DNA of 51,939 nt from an uncultured Eubacteriales bacterium (GTDB taxonomy: Bacteria; Bacillota; Clostridia; Lachnospirales; Lachnospiraceae): NCBI GenBank assembly GCA_900314565.1, contig OMVU01000025.1, positions 1 through 51,939 of the forward strand, read 5' to 3'. This document shows positions 9,001 through 16,388 of this stretch, one piece after another. The notes below the pieces were generated by a model, which was given only the letters and a program-made list of their open reading frames with translations, did no database searches and had not been told where the DNA came from. Within the stretch, counting starts at the first letter, position 1, and every line of letters starts with the position of its first letter. The translations under genes and the position numbers were made by a program.

Positions 9001-12000
9001 AGCAAGTAAATACGGTGGATCATACGCAGAACGGTATCACCATGAAGCTGGTGGACTTTAATTCGAATGTGATTCAAGTAGACGGTTCCCCCACGACTTC
9101 AGAACAGCATGCGGTCATGGGGACAAGTGCTTACACGAAGTGGAATGAACAGCCCGGTCTTTTAAGCACGAACCTTGAAAATGGCTATCCGACTGCTGTA
9201 AAGACTAACAAGTCACTTGGTGTGCTTTTTCAAGGGGCGAAGGAGGTCAATCACCTTTTCATTGAAAGCACCTATAATGCCAGTGGCTATTTTGAGTATG
9301 ACAGTGCCCAGAATTTTGCCAGTCTTAACGGAGCGGCAGGTGGAAATTACACTTCTGGTTTTGATGGAAATTTCACGGTTTATAAAGAACTTGGGACCTA
9401 TGACTCGAAGGTTTCGGATACCCTGAAGCACGGGCAGTTCCTCCCTTATAACAACATTGAGGCGGGACGTTTTGCTTCTGTGAACAGACAGAATCTTTTT
9501 TCGGTGGCTGCAGAAAGCCTGCCGGACAGTGATCCAAGAAAGTATGAGAATCTGTATCTGGTCAATGATCCTGCCGCTGCAGACCTTTATTTCGGTGTGG
9601 AACTGGAAGCCAGCTTTACCCAGACACCGGATGGACTGGATGACTGGGGGCACGATATTATTTTCGAATTCACCGGTGACGATGATTTCTGGCTGTACGT
9701 AGACGGTGAACTGGTAATCGATCTGGGAGGTATCCACAGCGCCCTGCCGGGTTCTGTCAACTTTCGAACCGGTGATGTGTATGTGAACGGAAAACATACG
9801 ACATTGCTGGATATCTTCCGGGAGAATTATAAAACACGAAATTCGATTGCGGATGATAATGACGAGGGATTGATCAATCATCTGAAAGAGTACTTTGACT
9901 ACGATGAAACGACAGGAGAGTTCAGCAGGATATTCAAGAATTATTCCACCCACAAAATGAATATCTTCTATATGGAGCGAGGCGGCGGTGCATCGAATCT
10001 TCATATGCGTTTTAATCTGGCATCCGTTAAGCCGGGCACGGTGGAACTGAGTAAAGAGCTGGCGGGCATTGATGAATCTGAGTCACCTCTGGCGGAGTTT
10101 TACTATCAGATCAAGTATAAAAAGAAGAATGATCCTACAGAATACTTGCTGAAAAATTCAGGAGGCTCAAGCCAGGAAGATTATGTATTTTATAAGAAAA
10201 CGACTAATCCGGTAACGTTTAATGCATCCAGGAGGATTGGCGGTGTAAATTATCAAAATGTTTTTATTCTGAAACCGGGCCAGACAGCGGTGATCAATTT
10301 TCCGGCATCAATCAATGAAGAAATAGAATCCTATTCAATTGTAGAGTGCGGCGTGAATACGGAGGTCTACAACCGTGTTGCGGTAAACGGAGAAGAATTG
10401 ACAGGGACGGCGGTAAGCGGAACCTCAGACAGAAAAGATTATGACATCGAGTATAAATCTACCGGGGATCGTTCGCGAGTAAACTATGTTAATACTGTTA
10501 ATCGTGAGGCGATGAGGACATTGACCTTCAGCAAGAAGCTCTTTGATGCTGATGGAACAACGCCTATTCCGAATTCACAGGATGGCACTACTTTTGATTT
10601 CCGTTTGTATTTGAGTGCGGAGTCGGATACAGTGCTTTCCGGTGCTGATATGCATACCTATCACGTAAGGGACGAAAACGGGAACTATTGCAGCTGGGAT
10701 GCGGCAAATCAAAAATTTACGAAGATTGGAGATGGTATAACAGAGTATACACAGCTTACGTCAGAGCAGAAAGTGGCTGCCAGCTTCAGTACTTCCATGA
10801 ACGGCGCAATTTCCAGAATACCGGTAGACTATACCGTGGAAGTGCGTGAGATTCTGGCTGGAACGAAGTTCAAGGTACAGGAACGCCCGGCGGAGATCCC
10901 GGACGGCTATTCCTTCCAGAAATATGTATATTATGATAATTATGATCCGGATGAAAGTGATGGCCGGACCGCGACAGAAACCTATTCCGGAGAAGACTCT
11001 GATGCTGTTGCCGATGCGGGCGCGCCTGACGGCAATGACCATGACGGTACAGTCTATAACGTGATTGCCACTGGGAAAGATCCACATGTTGATGTCTGCA
11101 ACCTTAAAGGATACGGACTTCGTGTGAACAAGGTCTGGACGGATGCGGACTATATGGAGAATCGGGAAACCACGTATTTTGCAGTATATACTCCGAATTC
11201 AAGCGGCAGCGGGAACGAACATGGCCATGGTCAGGGATTATGGAAGATGGTTCCGGGATCGCTTCGGGCTTTGCCTTACGGTACAACGACATTGTACTGG
11301 TACTGGCTGAGGCTTCCGGTGGGTGACGTGTCATTTGATGATTATGTGATCCGAGAGGTTGAGATAAAACACGGAACACCTGCAGTTGATGCAGATGGTG
11401 TGGTTACGAATGCGGATGATTTAAATTTAAAGTGGGTTGGAGAAGGCGACCTGCTGACTCTTAATGGCACACAGAAGGGTGAAACAACAGAGGATACCTT
11501 CAGCTATACTGTCCAGTATACGCAGGGCACAATCTCTTCGGAGTCCAATGTCCGTGTGGATACAGTGACCAATACCCGGCCCGGTATTATCCTGAAAAAG
11601 CAGACATGGAACGGGAATCCGCTGGCGGGAGCAACATTTTCCCTTTCAGAGGAAGGCAGTGACACCCCAATCGGAACGTTTACATCCGATTCTGAAGGAT
11701 ATATTACGACTGCTTTCCTCAGCGAAAACAAAAACTATACGCTGACGGAAACTGTCGCTCCACAGGGTTATCACGGTCTGGAAACGCCTGCGATCATAAA
11801 AGTTACCGGCAGCACAGTAACTGTAAGCGGACCGGATAGTGCATATTACTCCCTGACTCAGGCAAGCGGAACTGGACCTGCATCGCTGATCATTAAAAAC
11901 CGTCCATTCATATTCCAGGCAATAAAGCAGGATGGTGACACGGAGATTAAACTGTCAGATGTTCATTTTGAACTGCATAAGCAGGTGACAGTTGGCGGTG

Positions 12001-12761
12001 TAACCGCCTTCGATGAGGCAGTGATGACCGGATATGAGGATCTGGTTACAGATCCGGAAGGTATGATTCCGCTCATTGACAATACGCTTCCCGCCGGAAC
12101 CTATCAGCTGCGGGAGAAAGCACCGCTGAGCGGTTATCAGACTTTGCCCGGATATGTTGAGTTTACTGTCAGCAAAGCAGGGGCAATCAGTCTGCTGCCG
12201 TCGATGAGTTCAGCAGAATGGGTCTCTCTGGATTCAGAGGTTTCTACAGGAGCTGATGAAACACTCGTCTATACATTGATTGTCAGGAATTATATGGATA
12301 TTTCAGTGACAGTCAGAAAAGTGGATGAAAACGAAAGAGATCTTTTGGGATCAAAGTTCCGGTTATGGAAATATGAGACAAGCTGGGCAGTTGTAAGTGA
12401 GTACAGTGAAATTGATCTGACATCAGTGAATCAGAAAACCCTTGAAAAATTGTCAGCGGGAAGATACTATCTTGAAGAAATACAGGCTCCGGATGAATAT
12501 GTGATCCTGGAAAAATACACTTATTTTAATATCGCCCCGGATGGGACGGTCTCGTTGACAGACGCAGCCGGTACAGGATCCAACAGTAATGAAAATGCAA
12601 GCATTTCCGATACAGGTAACATCATTACTGCAAAGAATACTTCCGGTAATGCACTTCCCGTAACAGGTGGTCCGGGTACCGGCCTGCACTACATCCTCGG
12701 CGGTTTATTGTCCGTTTTAGGAGCTGTACTGCTTTTACTCAGGAAGAGAAGAGTGCTGTAA
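6075..12761 (+). CDS. Giant LPVTG-anchored surface protein with SH3b, fibro-slime and Cna-B domains
   Basis: The 2228-residue protein starts with a basic stretch and a hydrophobic segment (VVRFLECITVFVTTYALILP, about residues 24-45), the export signal common in Clostridia wall proteins. Next are an SH3b-like domain (about 108-160) and ZU5-like beta repeats (about 170-490). A fibro-slime domain lies near 1090-1260, with FTGDDDFWLYVDGELVIDLG at about 1197. Three or more Cna-B/SpaA-type beta domains follow, at about 1680-1790, 1836-1910, 1946-2033 and 2074-2163, typically ending in E-x-x-AP-x-GY. The C-terminus is LPVTG (about 2194-2198), a hydrophobic span and RKRR, the sortase signal. Cna-B domains often form Lys-Asn isopeptide bonds. 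AGAGGG precedes the ATG. No sortase is nearby. A role in adhesion is inferred. Confidence 0.88.
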   Translation: MRFLLKMIERIIQFQKNKKSWWKVVRFLECITVFVTTYALILPAISLSQDTARQQDGISLQESVDTVQEAAASGNDMSASSEQAEYDVEGSIQSSDNAVQEETVDAAALTGTVYPKSLDLRSEKRMDADAIMVIPQETVVTVLEDQGDGWLLISTPDGWSGYVKAAEIFLPDEKVEEKRPKMTFELIADRNSPDAEISEVFINGTFSDPIKVHVEAPLGAFPAGTTMKVRPIAEEQVREAVESVVPDPESVSRVSAVDITFLDVWGDEIEPDAEIKVSLTSTSIPTDQEPVVVHVDDRGQAEMVEAKKEEEKVVFESDKFSVYAVVETIEKYVLASDGYNYKISVTYGQDAGVPKGAELAVSEIMAAESDVFETEKYEELIAKTGNTLGWDPEQASYFRLFDIKIVDENGEKVEILTPVDVKIELADKEAGEEAAANTQVIHFADGAETGDVVQGVEIEGETVSFSADGFSAYAIIEGPSAMQVNWHKVESVDELSTLGSSGLYIGHTKGYYFTSDVFQINSSRTGITKTTPAQKNYPASNAVKYYFEQVEGTDNGFKVYCLDGQSRKYIVQSSNSLNLTENSASASVFTIEPGTGENEFRAHGSGNYYWNMQGGDNGKSFAAYTGAGDVNAQFYFWYHDEIGSDPFGLDNTSCGLMFWDESLYGKAMMASSENANALDAKALMVLATADNSKKLFVPNDSDISMWTFHWDHDDCYYLTATVDGATKYLKIDTNGLTLVDSMNEADPMQVVPGTGTHAGQICLKSGNATLTYSGTAESGFSTGGDVGSEWLNLVELSALTSDYYKTYSATKVSVSDESITTGSKVIVYTRAWNEETLKYEYYAINHDGTLVPVYENGDSIEWVGNIINTMLWQFTDYPDEDGTSSYFYELYNEYAEKYLAPQVTGGQIVADDPIGINMNGRRNGQYYSTILAWDKDNYSYAGLKVENGQIVSCPKSEAMDFFFAVMEDIPVDDELKQVNTVDHTQNGITMKLVDFNSNVIQVDGSPTTSEQHAVMGTSAYTKWNEQPGLLSTNLENGYPTAVKTNKSLGVLFQGAKEVNHLFIESTYNASGYFEYDSAQNFASLNGAAGGNYTSGFDGNFTVYKELGTYDSKVSDTLKHGQFLPYNNIEAGRFASVNRQNLFSVAAESLPDSDPRKYENLYLVNDPAAADLYFGVELEASFTQTPDGLDDWGHDIIFEFTGDDDFWLYVDGELVIDLGGIHSALPGSVNFRTGDVYVNGKHTTLLDIFRENYKTRNSIADDNDEGLINHLKEYFDYDETTGEFSRIFKNYSTHKMNIFYMERGGGASNLHMRFNLASVKPGTVELSKELAGIDESESPLAEFYYQIKYKKKNDPTEYLLKNSGGSSQEDYVFYKKTTNPVTFNASRRIGGVNYQNVFILKPGQTAVINFPASINEEIESYSIVECGVNTEVYNRVAVNGEELTGTAVSGTSDRKDYDIEYKSTGDRSRVNYVNTVNREAMRTLTFSKKLFDADGTTPIPNSQDGTTFDFRLYLSAESDTVLSGADMHTYHVRDENGNYCSWDAANQKFTKIGDGITEYTQLTSEQKVAASFSTSMNGAISRIPVDYTVEVREILAGTKFKVQERPAEIPDGYSFQKYVYYDNYDPDESDGRTATETYSGEDSDAVADAGAPDGNDHDGTVYNVIATGKDPHVDVCNLKGYGLRVNKVWTDADYMENRETTYFAVYTPNSSGSGNEHGHGQGLWKMVPGSLRALPYGTTTLYWYWLRLPVGDVSFDDYVIREVEIKHGTPAVDADGVVTNADDLNLKWVGEGDLLTLNGTQKGETTEDTFSYTVQYTQGTISSESNVRVDTVTNTRPGIILKKQTWNGNPLAGATFSLSEEGSDTPIGTFTSDSEGYITTAFLSENKNYTLTETVAPQGYHGLETPAIIKVTGSTVTVSGPDSAYYSLTQASGTGPASLIIKNRPFIFQAIKQDGDTEIKLSDVHFELHKQVTVGGVTAFDEAVMTGYEDLVTDPEGMIPLIDNTLPAGTYQLREKAPLSGYQTLPGYVEFTVSKAGAISLLPSMSSAEWVSLDSEVSTGADETLVYTLIVRNYMDISVTVRKVDENERDLLGSKFRLWKYETSWAVVSEYSEIDLTSVNQKTLEKLSAGRYYLEEIQAPDEYVILEKYTYFNIAPDGTVSLTDAAGTGSNSNENASISDTGNIITAKNTSGNALPVTGGPGTGLHYILGGLLSVLGAVLLLLRKRRVL

Positions 12762-12831
12762 AATCTGATGTAGACCTGATAATGTCATACCATACCCTTC
12801 CTGCAAAAGTGTCAGGAGGTGAAGGAAATTG

Positions 12832-12865
12832 TGGCTGGCTCTATGGACATATGCAGAGTCAGCCA
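12832..12865 (+). terminator. Hairpin after the surface protein gene
   Basis: TGGCTGGCTCT (12832-12842) pairs with AGAGTCAGCCA (12855-12865) with one mismatch and a 12-nt loop. Only a short T-rich tail (TATTTC) follows. Confidence 0.5.
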
Positions 12866-12904
12866 TATTTCGGCTATGAAATGTTTTAGAATTAAAACGT
12901 TTGG

Positions 12905-12933
12905 TTGTATTCGCAAACAGGATTTGCTATTCT
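12905..12933 (+). promoter_or_regulatory. Putative promoter of the small HTH regulator
   Basis: TTGTAT, 17-nt spacer, TATTCT, ending 25 nt before the start codon of the downstream gene. Confidence 0.4.
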
Positions 12934-12958
12934 CTTATTAGGAAGGAGGACTGTACCT

Positions 12959-13165
12959 ATGACTGCGCCGGATATTTCTTTCAAGCCATTGTGGAGGCTT
13001 TTGATTGACCGCGGTCTTTCAAAGCGTGATTTGCAGAAACAGGCGGAAATATCCCGATCGACATTGTGGAAGATGGGCAGAGATGAGTATGTTTCGCTGG
13101 ATGTGATCACGAAAATTTGCAAGACCCTGGATTGTAATGTAGATCAGATAATGGAAATAATCTGA
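12959..13165 (+). CDS. Small Cro/CI-type (HTH_26-like) transcriptional regulator
   Basis: The 68-residue protein is a bare helix-turn-helix: FKPLWRLLIDRGLSKRDLQK, then the AEISRSTLWKMGRDEYVSLD recognition part, and ICKTLDCNVDQIMEI at the end, as in the YozG-like XRE subgroup. I chose the ATG at 12959 because GGAAGGAGGA lies 8 nt upstream; an upstream in-frame extension overlaps the promoter. No sensor domain is present. It is placed between the surface protein and a PH-domain gene, and whether it controls either is unknown. Confidence 0.85.
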   Translation: MTAPDISFKPLWRLLIDRGLSKRDLQKQAEISRSTLWKMGRDEYVSLDVITKICKTLDCNVDQIMEII

Positions 13166-13231
13166 TAGAAATCAGTCATTGTCAGAGAAGAGAGAAAAAT
13201 AGAAATCAGTCATTGTCAGAGGAGAAAGAAA
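13166..13231 (+). repeat. 34-bp tandem duplication carrying a ribosome binding site
   Basis: A 22-base stretch starting TAGAAATCAGTCATTG occurs at 13166-13187 and again at 13200-13221, period 34 bp, filling the whole gap between the HTH gene and the PH-domain gene. The second copy provides the GGAGAAAG used by the next start. Confidence 0.85.
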
Positions 13232-13675
13232 ATGTCAAAGAATAAAAGACCTCCGGTCTCGAAGGCACGACCTTCCCGTGAAATAATGTGGAGCGATAAA
13301 AAAAGGATCTGGTGCGGGCTTCCCTGGACATTTACCAGATACAGTGTGAGTCCGGACCGTCTCTATATAAAGAGAGGCTTAATAACGATCCATGAGGATG
13401 AGGTCCGGCTTTACCGGATCCGTGATATCAGTCTCCGTCAGGGTTTCTTTCAGAGACTGTTCGGATTGGGCACGATCAATATCAGCTCATCGGATTCCAG
13501 CATGGGGAATTTTCAGCTTAAAAATATCAAGAAAAGTCATGATGTGAAGGAGATGCTCTCGGATGCGGTCGAGACCGAGCGCGAGCGGAAGCGCGTGTCG
13601 ATGCGTGAGTTCGTCGGCTATGGAGAGATGCACGACACGGACGACATTGATTTCGACAATTTTGATGATCGATGA
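13232..13675 (+). CDS. Bacterial PH domain protein (bPH2/YdbS-like), cytosolic
   Basis: The 147-residue product has the bacterial PH-like core: WTFTRYSVSPDRLYIKRG, then EDEVRLYRIRDISLRQGFFQ and LFGLGTINISSSDSSMGNFQ, ending in KNIKKSHDVKEMLSDAVETE. These are the YdbS/bPH2 family patterns. The usual transmembrane helices before the domain are missing, so the protein is a free PH domain with a charged, acidic tail (DTDDIDFDNFDDR). Function is unknown. The ribosome binding site GGAGAAAG is 5-6 nt before the ATG. Likely co-transcribed with the HTH gene 66 nt upstream. Confidence 0.75.
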   Translation: MSKNKRPPVSKARPSREIMWSDKKRIWCGLPWTFTRYSVSPDRLYIKRGLITIHEDEVRLYRIRDISLRQGFFQRLFGLGTINISSSDSSMGNFQLKNIKKSHDVKEMLSDAVETERERKRVSMREFVGYGEMHDTDDIDFDNFDDR

Positions 13676-13796
13676 CCGCCTGAGAGTGTATTTGTATTTG
13701 CTAATTTCGTTTCCAGTACGTATAATCAGAATAGGTGCACAGAGATTACAGTGAGGTGTTAATTATGGTTACAATAGCTAATATCTCACTTTTTCT

Positions 13797-13825
13797 TTGA
13801 CTGTCAAAAAATAGATAACATACTT
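13797..13825 (+). promoter_or_regulatory. Putative hydrogenase promoter
   Basis: TTGACT, 17-nt spacer, ATACTT, ending 34 nt before the ATG at 13860. Confidence 0.4.
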
Positions 13826-13859
13826 GTAATTGAGCACCCAGTGCGGAAAGGCGGTCTCT

Positions 13860-15335
13860 ATGGTAAATAATGATCAGAATGTAATCAGCTTGAAGCATCG
13901 TGTAGTCCGGGCTGTCTGCCGGGCGGCGTGGGAAGGTGAAATCGGGTACGAGGAGCGTGAAAAGATCGTCATGGAGGTCGCGCCGGGACCGAAGCCCAAT
14001 TATCGCTGCTGTGTCTATAAGGAGCGGGCAATCGTTCGGGAGCGTATTCATCTGGCGATGAATGAGAACGCGGATATCAATAATCCGACGAAGAACGTTG
14101 TTCAGGTCATCAACGCCGCGTGCGACGAATGTCCGATCGCGACATTTTCCGTAACCGATAACTGCCGTTTCTGCCTTGGCCGTCCGTGCATCAGCTCCTG
14201 CCGGTTTGACGCGATCACTCCCGGTGAGCTGCGTATGCACATTAATTCGACTAAATGCAAAGAGTGCGGAAAGTGCGCGGAGGCATGTCCGTATGGCGCG
14301 ATCGTCCACCTGGAGCGTCCGTGCAAGAAAGTATGTCCTGTGAATGCGATCTCTTATGATGAGTACGGATTCTGCAAGATTGACGAGGAAAAATGTATCC
14401 ACTGCGGACACTGCATTCACAGCTGCCCGTTCGGCGCGATCAGCGATAAGGTCACGCTTGTTCCGATCATCCGCGCGATCCAGGCAGGAAAGAAAGTGAT
14501 CGCAATGTGTGCTCCTGCGGCGGAAGGCCAGTTCGGGCCGGGCATCGGCATGGCTTCCGTGAAAGCTGCTCTGAAGAAAGTCGGGTTTGCGGATATGGTC
14601 GAAGTCGGTCTCGGCGGCGACATGACGGCTGTCTATGAGGCGAAGGAGTGGATCGAGGCCAAGAAAGAAGGCAGGAAGATGACGACGTCCTGCTGCCCGG
14701 CCTTTATCAGTATGATCCGTCATCAGTTCCCGAAGATCTATGAGAACAATAAGTCATCGACAGTCTCTCCGATGGTCGCAGTCTCTCGCTATTTGAAGGT
14801 GATGAATCCGGACTGCATAACAGTGTTCGTCGGACCGTGCGTGGCCAAGAAGGGAGAAACACTGAACGAGTTCATCGCGGATCGTCCGGATTATGCGATC
14901 ACCTTTGACGAGATGCTCGATCTCTTCGAATCGAAGAATATCGAGATTGAAGCAGTCAATGAAGATTATCAGGAGTCCTCGACCTGGGGCAAGAAGTTTG
15001 CCGGATCCGGCGGTGTCGCGGCGGCTGTCCTCGAGGTCATTGAGGAGATGGGAGAAGATGTTTCGGATATCAAGCTTCTTCCATGTGCGGGCGGAGCGGA
15101 ATGCCGTAAGGCTCTGATGCTCCTGAACAGCGGAAGGCTTCCGGAAGACTTTGTCGAAGGCATGATGTGTCCGGGCGGATGCGTCGGCGGACCGTCCAGG
15201 CTGGGAGCTGAGAAAGAAATCACGAAGGCGAGGGCCGGACTGCTTGCAAAGGCGGACCGCAGAAAGATCCTCGAGAATCTGGAGAATTATCCGATGGACA
15301 AGTTCTCGATGTATCGGGATGGCCATATGGACTGA
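13860..15335 (+). CDS. [FeFe]-hydrogenase, group B-like, with ferredoxin clusters
   Basis: The 491-residue protein has the three H-cluster motifs in degenerate group B form: TTSCCPAF (about 277), GPCVAKKGE (about 325) and MMCPGGCVGG (about 435). N-terminally there is a cysteine-rich part (CDECPIATFSVTDNCRFCLG, about 88-110) and two 4Fe-4S motifs, CKECGKCAEACP (about 133) and CIHCGHCIHSCP (about 180). Family knowledge: it couples ferredoxin-type electron transfer to H2 chemistry, but group B members are little characterised. Maturases HydE/F/G are not in the window. The ATG at 13860 follows AAAGGCGG by 7 nt; an upstream TTG at 13830 is less likely. It stands alone, with a promoter before it and a terminator behind. 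Confidence 0.85.
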   Translation: MVNNDQNVISLKHRVVRAVCRAAWEGEIGYEEREKIVMEVAPGPKPNYRCCVYKERAIVRERIHLAMNENADINNPTKNVVQVINAACDECPIATFSVTDNCRFCLGRPCISSCRFDAITPGELRMHINSTKCKECGKCAEACPYGAIVHLERPCKKVCPVNAISYDEYGFCKIDEEKCIHCGHCIHSCPFGAISDKVTLVPIIRAIQAGKKVIAMCAPAAEGQFGPGIGMASVKAALKKVGFADMVEVGLGGDMTAVYEAKEWIEAKKEGRKMTTSCCPAFISMIRHQFPKIYENNKSSTVSPMVAVSRYLKVMNPDCITVFVGPCVAKKGETLNEFIADRPDYAITFDEMLDLFESKNIEIEAVNEDYQESSTWGKKFAGSGGVAAAVLEVIEEMGEDVSDIKLLPCAGGAECRKALMLLNSGRLPEDFVEGMMCPGGCVGGPSRLGAEKEITKARAGLLAKADRRKILENLENYPMDKFSMYRDGHMD

Positions 15336-15361
15336 GAACCCGGGGGATTCCCAAAAAAGGC

Positions 15362-15387
15362 CCTGAATTTTCAGTCAAAAATTCAGG
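15362..15387. terminator. Hairpin after the hydrogenase gene
   Basis: CCTGAATTTT (15362-15371) and AAAATTCAGG (15378-15387) form a perfect 10-bp stem with a 6-nt loop. A T-tract follows only on the minus strand, so as a plus-strand terminator it would be weak. Confidence 0.4.
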
Positions 15388-15435
15388 AAACCATTTCATA
15401 CACTGGCGGTAAGATCAAGAGAAGATTATAAGACG

Positions 15436-15471
15436 GAGACAGTCGCTTTCGCGGGCGGCTGTCTCTTTTTT
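15436..15471 (+). terminator. Intrinsic terminator before the copper operon
   Basis: GAGACAG (15436-15442) pairs with CTGTCTC (15459-15465), extended by inner GC pairs, followed by TTTTTT. It isolates the hydrogenase transcript from the csoR promoter that starts 3 nt later. Confidence 0.8.
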
Positions 15472-15473
15472 AG

Positions 15474-15530
15474 TTGACATATACCCCGGATGGGTATATT
15501 ATTATCTCGGCAAGATACCCCAGGGGGGTA
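15474..15530 (+). promoter_or_regulatory. csoR-copA promoter with two CsoR operator boxes
   Basis: TTGACA (15474-15479), 17-nt spacer, TATTAT (15497-15502) is a near-consensus promoter. The spacer itself is a CsoR-type box, TACCCCGGATGGGTA (15482-15496). A second box, TACCCCAGGGGGGTA (15516-15530), overlaps the expected start of transcription. Both have the TACCC-N5-GGGTA form. CsoR bound here would block polymerase at both places, and Cu(I) should release it. Confidence 0.85.
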
Positions 15531-15684
15531 ATATTTCCTGCAAGAAAGAGACTGTTTACCCCTGACGGTGCCTGTATGTATTAAGCCCGGCCGACGGGAG
15601 CTGCAGAAATGTCGCGAAAACTGCAGAAGCAGTAATGGATGCGAAGGCCGGAAACGCAGTAATACGACATTTATGAGGATGGGT

Positions 15685-16050
15685 ATGGAAAGCGAAGTAA
15701 TAAAGAACGAAAGAATGGATGAGGCGGGGAAGGATATCGGCCTTTCTGAAGAGAGTGGCGATTCGTGCTGCTGCAGAAAAAAGATCCGGAGTGAAAAAGA
15801 GCAGAAAGATCTTTTGAACCGCCTGAACCGGATAGAAGGGCAGATCCGCGGCATCAAGGGAATGCTGGAAAAGGATGCCTACTGCATCGATATCCTGAAT
15901 CAGGTGTCGGCAGCCAACAGCGCGCTGAACAGCTTCACGAAGGTCCTTCTTGCGGAGCATATAAAAAGCTGCGTTGCGGAGGATGTGAAGGCGGGGAACG
16001 AGGAGAAGCTGGACGAGCTTGTGCGAACTCTTCAGAAGCTCATGAAGTAG
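15685..16050 (+). CDS. csoR: Copper-sensing repressor CsoR
   Basis: The 121-residue, all-helical repressor shows RLNRIEGQIRGIKGMLEKDA and then YCIDILNQVSAANSALNSF, with VLLAEHIKSCV completing the Cys-x-His-x3-Cys Cu(I) site typical of true CsoR. Cu(I) binding lowers DNA affinity. It autoregulates through the two boxes in its promoter. An N-terminal extension contains a Cys triplet (DSCCCRKK), unusual for CsoR and perhaps a further metal ligand. The start at 15685 has GAGG about 7 nt upstream; alternatives are an ATG at 15673 or 15715. The 180-nt leader has no other gene. copA follows in the same direction. Confidence 0.88.
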   Translation: MESEVIKNERMDEAGKDIGLSEESGDSCCCRKKIRSEKEQKDLLNRLNRIEGQIRGIKGMLEKDAYCIDILNQVSAANSALNSFTKVLLAEHIKSCVAEDVKAGNEEKLDELVRTLQKLMK

Positions 16051-16244
16051 GACGTTTTCTGTCTGCCCTGCATGCTGTGTGGAATAAGCTGCAGGAATGC
16101 CGCAACAGTGAGCAGCTGAAAGCTGCGAATCTGTCGGCAAGGCTCATTGCGAACAGCAACATAGCGCGCAGCGCGACATGAGCATGGAGCGCAAGCGGAA
16201 TGCGAACAGAACCGCTAAGATAAATCGGGATCTTGTGAATTCTC
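16051..16244 (+). other. GC-rich spacer between csoR and the palindromic element
   Basis: No gene seen. The stretch holds short self-similar words (TGCGAACAG at about 16147-16155 and again at about 16201-16209, GCGCGCAGCGCG at about 16165) and a purine-rich segment, but no clean terminator, so read-through from csoR into copA remains possible. Confidence 0.3.
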
Positions 16245-16368
16245 GTGTTACAGAATAGGCGCTTGCGAAATTCTGTGCGAAATGGAATTGTTTGGGCACG
16301 GAAGCCGTTTGAATGTTCAAACAATTTCCATGAAGCACAGACTTTCGCAATTGCCCGGTGTTACAGAA
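16245..16368 (+). mobile_element. MITE-like palindromic element family 1, copy A, with 11-bp direct repeats
   Basis: GTGTTACAGAA occurs exactly at 16245-16255 and 16358-16368. Between them lies a 102-bp imperfect palindrome beginning TAGGC and ending GCCCG. Its arms contain TTGCGAAATTCTGTGC and, on the other side, GCACAGACTTTCGCAA, with ATGGAATTGT/ACAATTTCCAT further in. The loop is about 17-25 bp longer than in copies B and D. Direct repeats of this length, different at each copy, are what a transposition event leaves. The element sits inside the csoR-copA operon, ending 20 nt before the copA start. Confidence 0.75.
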
Positions 16369-16388
16369 CGGGAAAAGGAGAATCATCA

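Noticed and set aside
13764-13799. An 11-codon leader peptide before the hydrogenase
   Set aside because: Too short, composition unremarkable, and it lies upstream of the putative promoter.
16245-16388. N-terminal extension of copA
   Set aside because: The 48 extra codons translate the palindromic element and show no protein-like pattern; AAAGGAG precedes ATG 16389.
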